NCBI RefSeq assembly: GCF_003601975.1 | Contig: NZ_QZWZ01000046.1 | Span: 1 to 45,928, forward strand | Direction: 5' to 3' | From: Mesorhizobium waimense | Lineage (GTDB): Bacteria; Pseudomonadota; Alphaproteobacteria; Rhizobiales; Rhizobiaceae | DNA: 45,928 nucleotides | In this document: positions 16,601 to 24,629 of the stretch, piece after piece | How positions within the stretch are numbered: the first letter of the stretch is position 1 | How the letters are laid out: every line of letters begins with the position of its first letter | Position numbers and translations under genes: made by a program | The notes under the pieces: model-generated | Database searches by the model: none | What the model was told of the DNA's origin: nothing | The model's input: the letters and a program-made list of their open reading frames with translations, nothing else

Positions 16601-16750
16601 GCCCGGTGTCCGGAGGCCCTCCTTCATCGAACCGATCCCGCTAGCATATGGGCCATCGAAACACCTCAGCGGTAATCCAGGATACTCCTCCCAAGCGCCT
16701 CTTGGTCGTTTGAACTCCAGTATTCATTTGAACAGTGCGTGCGCCGCCGA

Positions 16751-17050
16751 TCATCCGAACTTGAAGAGGACACCGAAGCCGCCGCGCGGATAGTTCCACT
16801 CGATCTCACCGCTGGCCTCGCACAAAATCCGGCAGGTGCCGCACTCCATGCAGCCATCGGGGGTGATCTCCACTTGGCCTGCGTCGTTCAACTCATAGCA
16901 TTTGGCCGGGCACACGCGGGTCAGGGCGAGAAGGTTCGGGCTCGGCTTCTCGTGCGGTCGCACTTTGATATGCGGGCGGCCAGGATCGACCAAGTAGCGG
17001 TTGTGGTAAAGCTTGTCCTCGACGCGTAACTTGGTCACTGCCATCGTCAT
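16751..17050 (-). CDS. fixX: FixX, ferredoxin-like electron carrier
   Basis: About 99 aa; an internal ATG six bases later (MAVTKLRVEDKL) is equally possible given GGGAGAG just upstream. It contains CPAKCYEL and CMECGTCRILC, the cysteine pattern of FixX, and ends WNYPRGGFGVLFKFG as family members do. FixX works with the flavoprotein FixC and the electron-transferring flavoprotein FixAB to bifurcate electrons and deliver low-potential electrons toward nitrogenase. Seven bp separate it from fixC. It is the last gene of fixABCX. Confidence 0.94.
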   Translation of the reverse strand: MTMAVTKLRVEDKLYHNRYLVDPGRPHIKVRPHEKPSPNLLALTRVCPAKCYELNDAGQVEITPDGCMECGTCRILCEASGEIEWNYPRGGFGVLFKFG

Positions 17051-17057
17051 CTCTCCC

Positions 17058-18371
17058 TCAGCGCCACGCGCATGCTAGGCGGACCGCGTCGCTGACCAGC
17101 CCCCAGCGCGAACGAGCCTTGACGAAGGCGGCCGTGGTCGCTTTTTCCTTGTCGATCTTGGGGGTGCCGTCGACACGCAGGAAGTTCTGCGCGGCCTTGG
17201 ACAGCAATTGCGGATATGTGGTGAAGAAATTGCACGAATTGGTATGAAGCAAGGCTGGCATGTCCTTGTATTTGCGCAGATCTTTGACCACGAAGGAATT
17301 GTCAAGCATGATCTTGTAAAGAGATAGGTTCCGTTTAGTCATTGGATGACTGCGCCTCTTGAGCTGAACTATTGCCTCAGCTGCGATACGGCCGGAGGTC
17401 ATGGCGAGGTTCGAACCCTCGCGATGGACGGCGTTGTTCAACTGGGCGGCATCGCCGACCAGCACCCAGCCGTCGCCAAAGAGCTGCGGAATCGCCTTGT
17501 AGCCACCTTCGGGAATGAGATGCGCGGCATATTCTTTGACCTCGGAGCCGGCGATCAGCGGCCGGATCGAAGGATGGTTTTTGAAGGCGTCAAGGAGAGC
17601 GTAAGGGCTCTCCATCGCTGCGGCGAAATCGGAAACGAGGCAGCCGACGCCCAATGAGATTGACTCCTTGTTGGTATAGAGGAAGCCGAGCCCGGCCATG
17701 CCGCGGGAGATCGTGCCCACCGCCTCGATCACACAGCCTTCATCGCCGTTGAGGCCGAACCGCTGCTCGATGACCTCTTCGGGCAGGAAATGCATCTCCT
17801 TGACGGCGAGCGCCACGGTTTCTGGTTTGGGCATCGATCGCAGGCCGGCCCGGGTGCCAAGCAGCCCGCACACACCTTCTGCGAGAACGACCACGTCCGC
17901 GCCGATTATTCCGCCGGTCCGATCTGTGCGGACGCCAATCACCCTGTCCCTGCCATCTCGGACGAGCTCCGTCACGGTCGTCTCACAAAGAACCGTCGCG
18001 CCAGCCTCGCGCACCTTGCGCGAAAACCATTTATCGAACTGTGCGCGGATGATCGTATAGCGGTTGGGCTTCGCCTCATTGAAGTGGTCCGACCGGTGGT
18101 GAATCCCGGTGTGGGAGGTGTCGTCCATCACCCAAAGCCGCTGTTCGACCAGATGCCGCTCGAGAGGCGCATCGTCCCGGAAGTCCGGGATGATCTTCTC
18201 CAGCATGTTCGCGTACATGATGGCACCCTGGACATTCTTAGAACCCGGATATTCACCGCGCTCCAACTGCAGCACCTTCAGGCCCTGGCTTGCCATGGTG
18301 TAAGCAGCCGCGTTACCGGACATGCCGGCCCCGATGACAATGGCGTCGAATTCTTCCTCGATCATGTCCAT
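17058..18371 (-). CDS. fixC: FixC, ETF-quinone oxidoreductase-like flavoprotein
   Basis: 437 aa from the first ATG. The AAGGAAG site abuts that codon, so the ATG two codons later (MIEEEFDAIVIGAGM) is the better start. The N-terminal FAD-binding motif is VIGAGMSGNAAAY, followed by LERGEYPGSKNVQG, and the second flavin motif GWVLVGDAAQ lies in the C-terminal half. FixC is membrane-associated and passes one electron branch to quinone while the other goes through FixX. The gene is complete and lies five bp after fixB. Confidence 0.95.
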   Translation of the reverse strand: MDMIEEEFDAIVIGAGMSGNAAAYTMASQGLKVLQLERGEYPGSKNVQGAIMYANMLEKIIPDFRDDAPLERHLVEQRLWVMDDTSHTGIHHRSDHFNEAKPNRYTIIRAQFDKWFSRKVREAGATVLCETTVTELVRDGRDRVIGVRTDRTGGIIGADVVVLAEGVCGLLGTRAGLRSMPKPETVALAVKEMHFLPEEVIEQRFGLNGDEGCVIEAVGTISRGMAGLGFLYTNKESISLGVGCLVSDFAAAMESPYALLDAFKNHPSIRPLIAGSEVKEYAAHLIPEGGYKAIPQLFGDGWVLVGDAAQLNNAVHREGSNLAMTSGRIAAEAIVQLKRRSHPMTKRNLSLYKIMLDNSFVVKDLRKYKDMPALLHTNSCNFFTTYPQLLSKAAQNFLRVDGTPKIDKEKATTAAFVKARSRWGLVSDAVRLACAWR

Positions 18372-18376
18372 CTTCC

Positions 18377-19486
18377 TTAACTCGCTAGCTTGTCGCGACT
18401 ATGCGGCGACAGCCGCCGGGTGAAGGCTTCCGTCAGTGCGGGCAGGAAGCGGATCGCATCAGTGACGATTCCGAGGTGGGCAAAATCGAAAATCGGCGCG
18501 TTCGGATCGGTGTTGATGGCGACAATGAGATCGGCGCCCTCGACGCCAACGCGATGCTGGATCGCGCCGGAAATCCCGGCCGCGATGTAAAGCTTCGGCC
18601 GGATGGTCTTGCCGGTTTGGCCGATCTGCCGATCAGCCGGCATCCAGCCCTTCTGGACCAGCGGGCGCGAACAGCCATGTTCGGCGCCGATCGCTCGCGC
18701 GAGGTTCTTCACAAGCTGCAGATTCTCCGCGCCGCCGAGACCGAGGCCTCCCGCAACCACGACATCGGCATAAGCGAGATTTGCCTTTGCCGACTGGCTA
18801 TCCGGCAGGAACCCGAGGACCTTGGTGACGATCTCATCCTCGGCTAACCACAGCTTGTGCTCGATGACACGACCTACCGGCCTGTCGGCGCGCTGCGGCA
18901 TGGGCATGACCCTAGGACGCACTGTCGCCATCTGCGGCCGGCAATTGAGCGTATAGATCGTGCATAGCAAGGAACCGCCGAAAGTCGGACGGGTCGCGGC
19001 GAGCGATCCGTCTGTATCCACGTCCAGTTCGGTGCAGTCGGCCGTGAGCCCCGTATGTAAAGTCGTCGCCACGGAGCCGGCAAGATCCCTGCCGAGCGTG
19101 GTCGCGCCCAGAAGAAGGATCTCCGGTTTGTGGGTATCGACCAGATCCGTCATCGCCTTGGCGAAAGGCTCGTTCCGATAGTCGGCCAGCAACGGTGCCT
19201 CGACGAGGTAGACCATGTCGGCTCCATAAGCGAAGGCCTCGGCAACGGCGTTGCGGGTGGCTTCTTCAGGCGGTCCGAGCACGACGCCCGCAAGCTGGAC
19301 GCCAAGCTTGTCTGCCAGCTTGCGGCCTTCGCCGAGCAGTTCGACGGATACGGGATGGACCTGGCCGCGTTCGAGCTCAATGAAAACCCAGACATGCCGG
19401 TAGTCCTTGAAACGGTCAGGCAGTTCCTTCTTTATGCCGGCACGGCCGGCGGCAGGGCGAGGGGTTTCTCGGTTCGGGGTCGACAT
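18377..19486 (-). CDS. fixB: FixB, ETF alpha-type subunit
   Basis: 369 aa from the ATG at 19486 (MSTPNRETPRP), which has AAGGAG six bases upstream; the frame is open further upstream but there it overlaps fixA. Contains VWVFIELERGQVHPVSVELL at the start, VVAGGLGLGGAEN in the middle and the C-terminal FAD-binding region (KTIRPKLYIAAGISGAIQHR; IVAINTDPNAPIFDFAHLGI), as in FixB/EtfA. It forms a dimer with FixA that bifurcates electrons from NADH. The gap to fixA is 16 bp. Confidence 0.95.
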   Translation of the reverse strand: MSTPNRETPRPAAGRAGIKKELPDRFKDYRHVWVFIELERGQVHPVSVELLGEGRKLADKLGVQLAGVVLGPPEEATRNAVAEAFAYGADMVYLVEAPLLADYRNEPFAKAMTDLVDTHKPEILLLGATTLGRDLAGSVATTLHTGLTADCTELDVDTDGSLAATRPTFGGSLLCTIYTLNCRPQMATVRPRVMPMPQRADRPVGRVIEHKLWLAEDEIVTKVLGFLPDSQSAKANLAYADVVVAGGLGLGGAENLQLVKNLARAIGAEHGCSRPLVQKGWMPADRQIGQTGKTIRPKLYIAAGISGAIQHRVGVEGADLIVAINTDPNAPIFDFAHLGIVTDAIRFLPALTEAFTRRLSPHSRDKLAS

Positions 19487-19502
19487 CGTCTGCTCCTTGC
19501 CC

Positions 19503-20354
19503 TCACGCGTCGTTGTTGAAGGCGAGTTCGTGTGCCAATTCCGGCTGCCGGGTGAAGAGTGCGGCGACGAGTTCGTCAGCAAGATCGCGCGGCGTCTTCT
19601 CCGCGGTTTCGATACGCTCCGCCTTTTCCGCCCGTGGGGTAGGGGCGAAAACACGCTTGACGACCGTCGGCGAGCCGCGTAGGCCGCATCTGGTGAGGTC
19701 CTCAATGCCGGCGTCGGCCGCACTCCACTTCACCACTTGGCTGCGCGCTGCGCACAGGGCTTCCTGAAGCGAACCCCGGCGGATCTCGTTGGTGCCTTCC
19801 AGCATGGTGACAAGGCAAGGAAGTCTGCTCTTAAGCAACTGCATGCCGCCTTCGCAGCGGCGCTCGACATTGATCTCGCGCGCAGCGAGATCAATGGAGG
19901 CGATCTTCGCGACATAGGTGAGTTGCAGGAGACCGAGGCGCTTGGCGATGCCGGGTCCGACCTGGGCGGTGTCACCATCGATCGTCTGCTTGCCGGTGAA
20001 GACGATGTCTGGCGTGCCGAACGTCTCGCCAACCTTCGCGATTGCTTGGGAAAGAGCGAAGGAGGTCGCCAACGTGTCGGAGCCGGCAAAATAGCGGTCG
20101 GTCAAGAGCACCGCGCGGTCGGCCCCATAACTGAGCGCCTTGCGCAGCGCGTTCTCTGCCATTGGCGGACCCATACTGAGCACTGTGACCTCGCCGCCAT
20201 AAGCGTCGCGCAGCCTGAGCGCTTCTTCGAGGGCGAACAGGTCGTATGGGTTGATGATGGTCGGCACACCCTGACGCATGATCGTATTCGTCACCGGATG
20301 GACGCGTATCTGTGCCGAGTCCGGCACCTGCTTGATGCAGATTACGATGTGCAT
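19503..20354 (-). CDS. fixA: FixA, ETF beta-type subunit
   Basis: 283 aa from the ATG at 20354 (MHIVICIKQVPDSAQIRV), the normal FixA length. An upstream extension of the frame is not coding because it crosses the sigma-54 promoter. Shows NPYDLFALEEALRLRD, VLSMGPPMAENALRKALSYG and GKQTIDGDTAQVGPG, typical of FixA/EtfB. It is the first gene of fixABCX and is preceded by a clear NifA/sigma-54 control region. Confidence 0.95.
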   Translation of the reverse strand: MHIVICIKQVPDSAQIRVHPVTNTIMRQGVPTIINPYDLFALEEALRLRDAYGGEVTVLSMGPPMAENALRKALSYGADRAVLLTDRYFAGSDTLATSFALSQAIAKVGETFGTPDIVFTGKQTIDGDTAQVGPGIAKRLGLLQLTYVAKIASIDLAAREINVERRCEGGMQLLKSRLPCLVTMLEGTNEIRRGSLQEALCAARSQVVKWSAADAGIEDLTRCGLRGSPTVVKRVFAPTPRAEKAERIETAEKTPRDLADELVAALFTRQPELAHELAFNNDA

Positions 20355-20409
20355 TGGCGGTTTCTCTAGGCTCCTGTCCGGATGCGGGCTTTGCGGTCGT
20401 CTCCTTCGC

Positions 20410-20424
20410 GCATCATCCATGCCA
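20410..20424 (-). promoter_or_regulatory. sigma-54 promoter of fixABCX
   Basis: Minus strand TGGCATGGATGATGC with GG at 20423-20422 and GC at 20411-20410, ten bases apart. The -12 part reads ATGC where TTGC is usual. It lies about 55 bp before the fixA ATG, and a perfect NifA site is about 85 bp upstream, so fixABCX has its own promoter after nifW. Confidence 0.8.
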
Positions 20425-20496
20425 ATCATTTGCGCGCCGCTCTTGCCGGAAATTCGGTTGGTTGCTTCTGAAGGCTTCGTCGTGATGACCCCCTTT

Positions 20497-20512
20497 TGTC
20501 GACTTGGCGACA
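20497..20512 (-). promoter_or_regulatory. NifA upstream activator site for fixA
   Basis: TGT at 20497-20499 and ACA at 20510-20512 with ten bases between (CGACTTGGCG): a perfect TGT-N10-ACA. It lies in the short gap between nifW and fixA, at the usual distance from the -24/-12 promoter. Confidence 0.83.
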
Positions 20513-20537
20513 TTGTTGCGTCGCATCCGTGTCGCGC

Positions 20538-20918
20538 TCATTCCTTCCCGAACCGTTTCAGCATGGACTCGAACGGGACGAAGGTGCGGCCCGGCGTGGC
20601 AGGTTTGTCCGGATCGTGGTCTTTGAGCACCTTGAACACCCTGTGCGTGAGTGGCGAGGAAATCGCGAAGTCCTGGTAGGCGCGCTCCAGCGTGCCGCGG
20701 ACCCGCGCAGCGATCACCGAGTCGGGCAGTTCGGAGAAATCTTCGCTCGCAAGGTATTGGCCCATCCGCCTCATGATATGGAGCCGCGAGACATTGAGCA
20801 CCTTGGGGTCATAGGAAACGCCAAGGATGGCGAAGAACTCCTCCGCAGCCGACAGGCCTTTTAGCCGCGCGAGGATATCCGTGAGATCGAAGGGACGGCC
20901 GTCAGCGGAACAACTCAT
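20538..20918 (-). CDS. nifW: NifW
   Basis: 126 aa from the ATG at 20918 (MSCSADGRPFDLTDILARL), with GGAGA six bases upstream. Blocks LKGLSAAEEFFAILGVSYDP and HIMRRMGQYL are typical of NifW. NifW protects or helps mature the MoFe protein, binding it together with NifZ. It follows the broken nifV on the same strand and is probably transcribed from the iscA-side sigma-54 promoter. Confidence 0.92.
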   Translation of the reverse strand: MSCSADGRPFDLTDILARLKGLSAAEEFFAILGVSYDPKVLNVSRLHIMRRMGQYLASEDFSELPDSVIAARVRGTLERAYQDFAISSPLTHRVFKVLKDHDPDKPATPGRTFVPFESMLKRFGKE

Positions 20919-21049
20919 TGCATTCTCCAAGGTCGGAAATTGTGGTGCGATGGCGGAGCGGCTTTTTGCGCCGCAAGCCGCGGCTGCTATCCTGGCGGAA
21001 CGGATGGCGAGGAAAAACGACATCGTCCGCCTCAGTGGAATGCAAGGCT

Positions 21050-22185
21050 TCGGCCAGCCGCCTCGCTGCACAGTCTATCGTAGAGCTCGACCAGTTGAGC
21101 TGCGGTGACGGTCGATTTGATCTCGGCTGCCTTGCGGCGGACACGGGCAACCATCGCAGATCCGGGTCGAGATCGCGGCCGCTTTCGCCCAGCACATGAG
21201 CAATCGCGGTGGCGCCGGAATGCTTACCGATGACGATACGCCGCCAGCGGCCCACGAGAGCCGGATCCAATCCCTGATAGGTACGCGGGTCCTTCAGCAT
21301 CCCGGCGACGTGAATGCCGGATTCGTGAGTGAAAACATCGGCGCCGACAACCGGCTTGATGGCTGCTGTCGTCCGCCGGGCGACCTGCGCCACCTGGGCC
21401 GCCAGGGCCGCCAAGGCGGGCAATGCGGTCAGCTCTAGGCCCGTGTCTGGGTCGCCGAGGACCGCCATCGCGGTAGCCACCTCTTCCCGCGCGACATTGC
21501 CGACGCGCTCGCCGAGCCCGAGAACGGTGACGGAGGCATGGCGCGCGCCGGCGCGGATCGCGGCCAGCTCGTTGGCGGCAGCGAGGCCGAGATCGTTGTA
21601 CCCATGAAATTCTATATCGATAGGAGACTGCGCCGCGACCTGGGCGACAGTTCGAAGGTCGAAAACGGATCGAGAACGCCGACTGTGTCGGCCAGCCTGA
21701 CGCGGTTGGCGCCGGCGCGCGCGGCTGTTTCGACAACGCGAGCGAGATGATCCCGATCGGCCCGCGAGGCATCCTCACAGCCCACGGCGACGAAGAAACC
21801 GCCGGCGGCTGCGCGTCCGACCATATACTCGATGACCTGAAGCGCTCCTGCATGATCGAGACCTAGCTTTGTGGCGAGTTGGATGTCCGATGCAGGCAGC
21901 GACAGATTGATGGCGGAGACGCCGCTCTCGATCGCTGCATCGAGATCCTGCGACGTTATCCGGCACCATGCCGTTAGCCGAACCGAGAGACTCCGCGCAA
22001 CCGCGGCGCGAATTGCTTTGATCTCGTCGGCGCCCATGACGGGCGTGCCGATCTCGATTTCTGGGACGCCGGCTGCGGCGAGAGAATCGGTAAGCTCCAG
22101 CTTTTCCGCCTGTCGTGAAGGCGACGCCGGGTGCCTGCTCGCCATCGCGCAATGTAGTATCGTTGAGAAAGATCCGACGGTTCAT
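21050..22185 (-). pseudogene. nifV: NifV homocitrate synthase, inactivated by three frameshifts
   Basis: The ATG at 22185 overlaps the nifS stop (ATGA). The product begins MNRRIFLNDTTLRDGEQAPG with the DTTLRDGEQAPGVAFT motif of the DRE-TIM homocitrate synthases. A shift near 22125 moves to AAAGVPEIEIGTPVMGADE and RVRLADTVGVLDPF; a second near 21660 moves to EFHGYNDLGLAAANELAA and VFTHESGIHVAGMLKDPRTY with VIGKHSGA; a third near 21140 garbles the last about 30 residues. Each looks like a single-base event and all catalytic blocks are otherwise preserved, so inactivation is recent. Homocitrate is an organic ligand of FeMo-co. Most rhizobia lack nifV and obtain homocitrate from the plant (FEN1 in Lotus). 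Confidence 0.85.
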
Positions 22186-23381
22186 GAGCTGCCGGTTCTC
22201 GTGCTGCCCAGGCATGGACCGGGTTGACGGTCTTCAGCGCTTCGCCTGCCGGGCCCACGCAGCCTCTCCACGATTGCGGGCACGACCTCGAGCACCCGAT
22301 CGACGTCCGCTTCGCCATTCTGGCGCCCGAAGGAGAAGCGGACTGTTGCGTATGGCATTTTCATCGCCCGCAAGACATGGCTCGGCTCCAGCGATCCAGA
22401 GGTGCAGGCAGAGCCTGAGGAACAGGCGATGCCGACGCGTCCGAGAAGAAGTGGGATTGCATCGCCTTCGATATCTTGGAAGGCAATGTTAGCGGTGTTC
22501 GGCAACCGCTCCAGCGGATCGCCAGCGACGAAGCTGTTTGGGATATGCTGGAGGATCCCGTCCTCGAGGCGGTCGCGGAGCGACCTTACCCGCGTGGCCT
22601 CGTCCTCCATGAATTTCAAGGCAAGTTCGGCCGCCATCCCGAGCCCGACGATGCCCGGCGTGTTCTCGGTGCCCGCGCGCCGGTCGCGCTCTTGGTGCCC
22701 CCCCTTTATCAATGAGCAGAAGGCCACGCCGCGCCTTACATAAAGCGCGCCGATCCCTTTCGGCCCATACAGCTTATGGCCGGAGAGCGACAGCATGTCG
22801 ATTGCCGTCGACTTCAGCTCTATCGGGAGCCTGCCCACCGTCTGCACGGCATCGGTATGGAAAAGGGCGCCGACTTCCTTGGCCAAGTCGGCAAGCTCGG
22901 CCACTGGAAAGATCGTCCCAGTCTCATTGTTCGCCCACATGATCGAGACGATTGCGACTTTTGGCGTGAGGGCGACCCTGTAGGCGTCCAGGTCGAGCCG
23001 GCCACGGCGATCCACGGGGATTGTGTGCACCTTGACGCCGCGCGTCCTCTCAAGGTGTGCACACAGCGTCAGCACGGCCGGATGCTCGACGGCAGAAGTC
23101 ACGATCTCTGCTCGATTGGGCATCACCTCGAGCGCCGAAAGAATCGCGGCATTGTCGCTTTCCGTCCCGCCAGAGGTGAAGATGACCTCATCGTCGAACT
23201 CCGCGCCGATCAGCGCTTGTACCTGCCGACGCGCCTTTCCAACCGATGCACCGACCGAGGCGCCAAGACTGTGCATCGACGAAGGGTTGCCAAATTGATC
23301 CGAAAAGAACGGCAGCATCGTTCGAACGACATCAGGGTCGACCCGCGTCGTTGCGTTGTTGTCGAGATAGACAGTCCTCAT
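22182..23381 (-). CDS. nifS: NifS cysteine desulfurase
   Basis: 399 aa from the ATG at 23381 (MRTVYLDNNATTRVDPDVV), which overlaps the upstream gene's stop (ATGA). A PLP enzyme: the lysine sits in SLSGHKLYGPKGIGALYVRR, the active-site cysteine region is ACSSGSACTSG, and ATP-independent sulfur transfer follows. It supplies persulfide sulfur for nitrogenase iron-sulfur clusters. The normal scaffold partner NifU is reduced to a stub directly upstream, so sulfur must pass to another scaffold, perhaps the IscA-like protein of the same operon or the SUF system. Confidence 0.94.
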   Translation of the reverse strand: MRTVYLDNNATTRVDPDVVRTMLPFFSDQFGNPSSMHSLGASVGASVGKARRQVQALIGAEFDDEVIFTSGGTESDNAAILSALEVMPNRAEIVTSAVEHPAVLTLCAHLERTRGVKVHTIPVDRRGRLDLDAYRVALTPKVAIVSIMWANNETGTIFPVAELADLAKEVGALFHTDAVQTVGRLPIELKSTAIDMLSLSGHKLYGPKGIGALYVRRGVAFCSLIKGGHQERDRRAGTENTPGIVGLGMAAELALKFMEDEATRVRSLRDRLEDGILQHIPNSFVAGDPLERLPNTANIAFQDIEGDAIPLLLGRVGIACSSGSACTSGSLEPSHVLRAMKMPYATVRFSFGRQNGEADVDRVLEVVPAIVERLRGPGRRSAEDRQPGPCLGSTRTGSS

Positions 23382-23602
23382 GCGCACGATCCACAGTCGA
23401 TCGGAATGACGCGAAGCGCGAGCCACGTCGCATTGAGCTTCTGGCGCACGTGGTTGATGCTGACGGCGAACCGGCCGCCGCTGCCGGCGCCCGTCAGTTT
23501 GTAAATGGCTTTGACCTTACAGAGTGGATTGGCTGTTTCCAGAATGCCGGCATTCCTCAAGGCAAAGAAGCATCCCTTGACCTTGTCGCTATAGTCCAAC
23601 AT
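23378..23602 (-). CDS. truncated NifU-like protein (74 aa)
   Basis: The first about 27 residues (MLDYSDKVKGCFFALRNAGI) match the start of NifU (family pattern DYSxKVxxHFxNPRNAG). The remainder (KLTGAGSGGRFAVSINHVRQ) does not resemble NifU, and the scaffold cysteines, ferredoxin domain and C-terminal Nfu domain are absent. The gene is intact as a reading frame, has its own start 25 bp after the iscA stop, and overlaps nifS by four bases. It occupies the classical nifU position. It could be a relic whose translation keeps nifS coupled, or a new small protein ending in CGSCA. Confidence 0.55.
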   Translation of the reverse strand: MLDYSDKVKGCFFALRNAGILETANPLCKVKAIYKLTGAGSGGRFAVSINHVRQKLNATWLALRVIPIDCGSCA

Positions 23603-23626
23603 GGCTCTTTTCCTTCTCTGGGGCGA

Positions 23627-23947
23627 TCAGCCGAAGGACTTGCCGCAGCCACACTTGTCCCGCGCGTTGGGATTATCGAAGACAAAACCGGAGGATTCGA
23701 GCTCCGTAACGAAGTCGACGGTCATACCGGCGACGTGGGGTTGGGAGCCTACGTCCACGAACACCTTGACCCCATCCACCGTGATAATGGCATCGCCTTC
23801 GCGCTCGACGCTCTCCAGGCCCAGCAGGTATTGGAAGCCGGCGCAACCGCCGGCCTGGACCATGATGCGAAAGCCTTCAACCGGCTCGCTGATGCGGGAA
23901 AGTGCGGCCTTGACGGCGGCAACGGCGTTGTCGGTGAGCGTAATCAT
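23627..23947 (-). CDS. IscA/HesB-type iron-sulfur carrier (nif-associated)
   Basis: 106 aa, starting MITLTDNAVAAVKAAL. Three cysteines fit the A-type carrier family: Cys35 in VQAGGCAGFQY and Cys99/Cys101 in DKCGCGKSFG. A-type proteins carry iron or Fe-S clusters to target proteins. It is the first gene of the operon with nifU stub, nifS, nifV remnant and nifW, directly behind a strong sigma-54 promoter and a NifA site, so it is a nitrogenase-dedicated copy. Confidence 0.9.
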   Translation of the reverse strand: MITLTDNAVAAVKAALSRISEPVEGFRIMVQAGGCAGFQYLLGLESVEREGDAIITVDGVKVFVDVGSQPHVAGMTVDFVTELESSGFVFDNPNARDKCGCGKSFG

Positions 23948-23990
23948 GGTTCGATTTCTCCTCAGTCCGTGACGTACTGCGGATCATCAT

Positions 23991-24005
23991 GCATGGACCG
24001 TGCCA
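23991..24005 (-). promoter_or_regulatory. sigma-54 promoter of the iscA-nifS-nifW operon
   Basis: Minus strand TGGCACGGTCCATGC: GG at 24004-24003, GC at 23992-23991, ten bases apart, with a perfect -24 half (TGGCACG). It lies about 44 bp before the iscA-like start. Confidence 0.88.
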
Positions 24006-24109
24006 AAGGAAAAAACCGCTTCAAACCGTGCGATATCCCTGACTCTGCCGTGAATCTCGCGCGCCATCGTTGGGACGACGTCGGGTAACCGACAGGTCCC
24101 TGTCAGGTG

Positions 24110-24125
24110 TGTCGAGTAAGGCACA
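24110..24125 (-). promoter_or_regulatory. NifA upstream activator site for iscA-nifS
   Basis: TGT at 24110-24112 and ACA at 24123-24125 separated by CGAGTAAGGC (ten bases), extended to GTGT/ACAC. About 105-120 bp upstream of the promoter, within the NifA range. Confidence 0.83.
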
Positions 24126-24419
24126 CAGCGATGTTCGGCTTCAGATCCGGCTGCGCTTGCACGTAAGTCATTGACGAGCATGCCGAAGATCCGTCCTGCG
24201 CGTGCTTCTGCGCAATTGGCACGACTTTTGAACCTGCCCTTTCGGCGAGGCCCAAGACTGGCCGACGGATATTCATCTCGTGGGTAGCCTCGTGATCGAT
24301 GGCAGGAAGGAATGCAACATGTCAGGTCCGAACCAGCTCCGCCTTCACCGAACCCCTGATCGGCCAATTGGCGTCGGCATCCACAATCGCTCACCACCGG
24401 CTAGTGGCCGTCGACTGAA

Positions 24420-24626
24420 GTGAGATGGGACCGGCATGTGCCTGTCGGCCATCGTCCGCAGTTCAGTTGGTACGCGCGCGCGTTTCGAGGGGTGCCGGAC
24501 GGCTCTCCAGCAACACTCTGTTCTCGGCGAGCACGAGACCGGATCGAGCATCAAGGCGCGCCCCGTCGGCTGCAGATCAGCCGGCATAGCATCGATGATC
24601 AAAACGTATGTGGAAGCAGGGGATAG
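24420..24626 (+). pseudogene. possible hmuP remnant before hmuS
   Basis: A 68-codon frame ends four bases before hmuS. Its second half reads RIEHQGAPRRLQISRHSIDD, which resembles the C-terminal core of HmuP (pattern I-H-G-x-x-Y-R-L-x-I-T-R-x-x-K-L-I-L), the small activator normally found just upstream of hmuS. The final LILTK block is not recognisable, so I treat it as a relic. Weak similarity, helped by position. Confidence 0.35.
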
Positions 24627-24629
24627 GAC

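Noticed and set aside
21050..22185. Frameshifts as sequencing error
   Set aside because: Not excluded, but adjacent long genes (jetC 4.2 kb, ABC genes, iorB) are fully open, while breaks cluster in nifV, the second nifA copy and mobile elements, which fits real decay.
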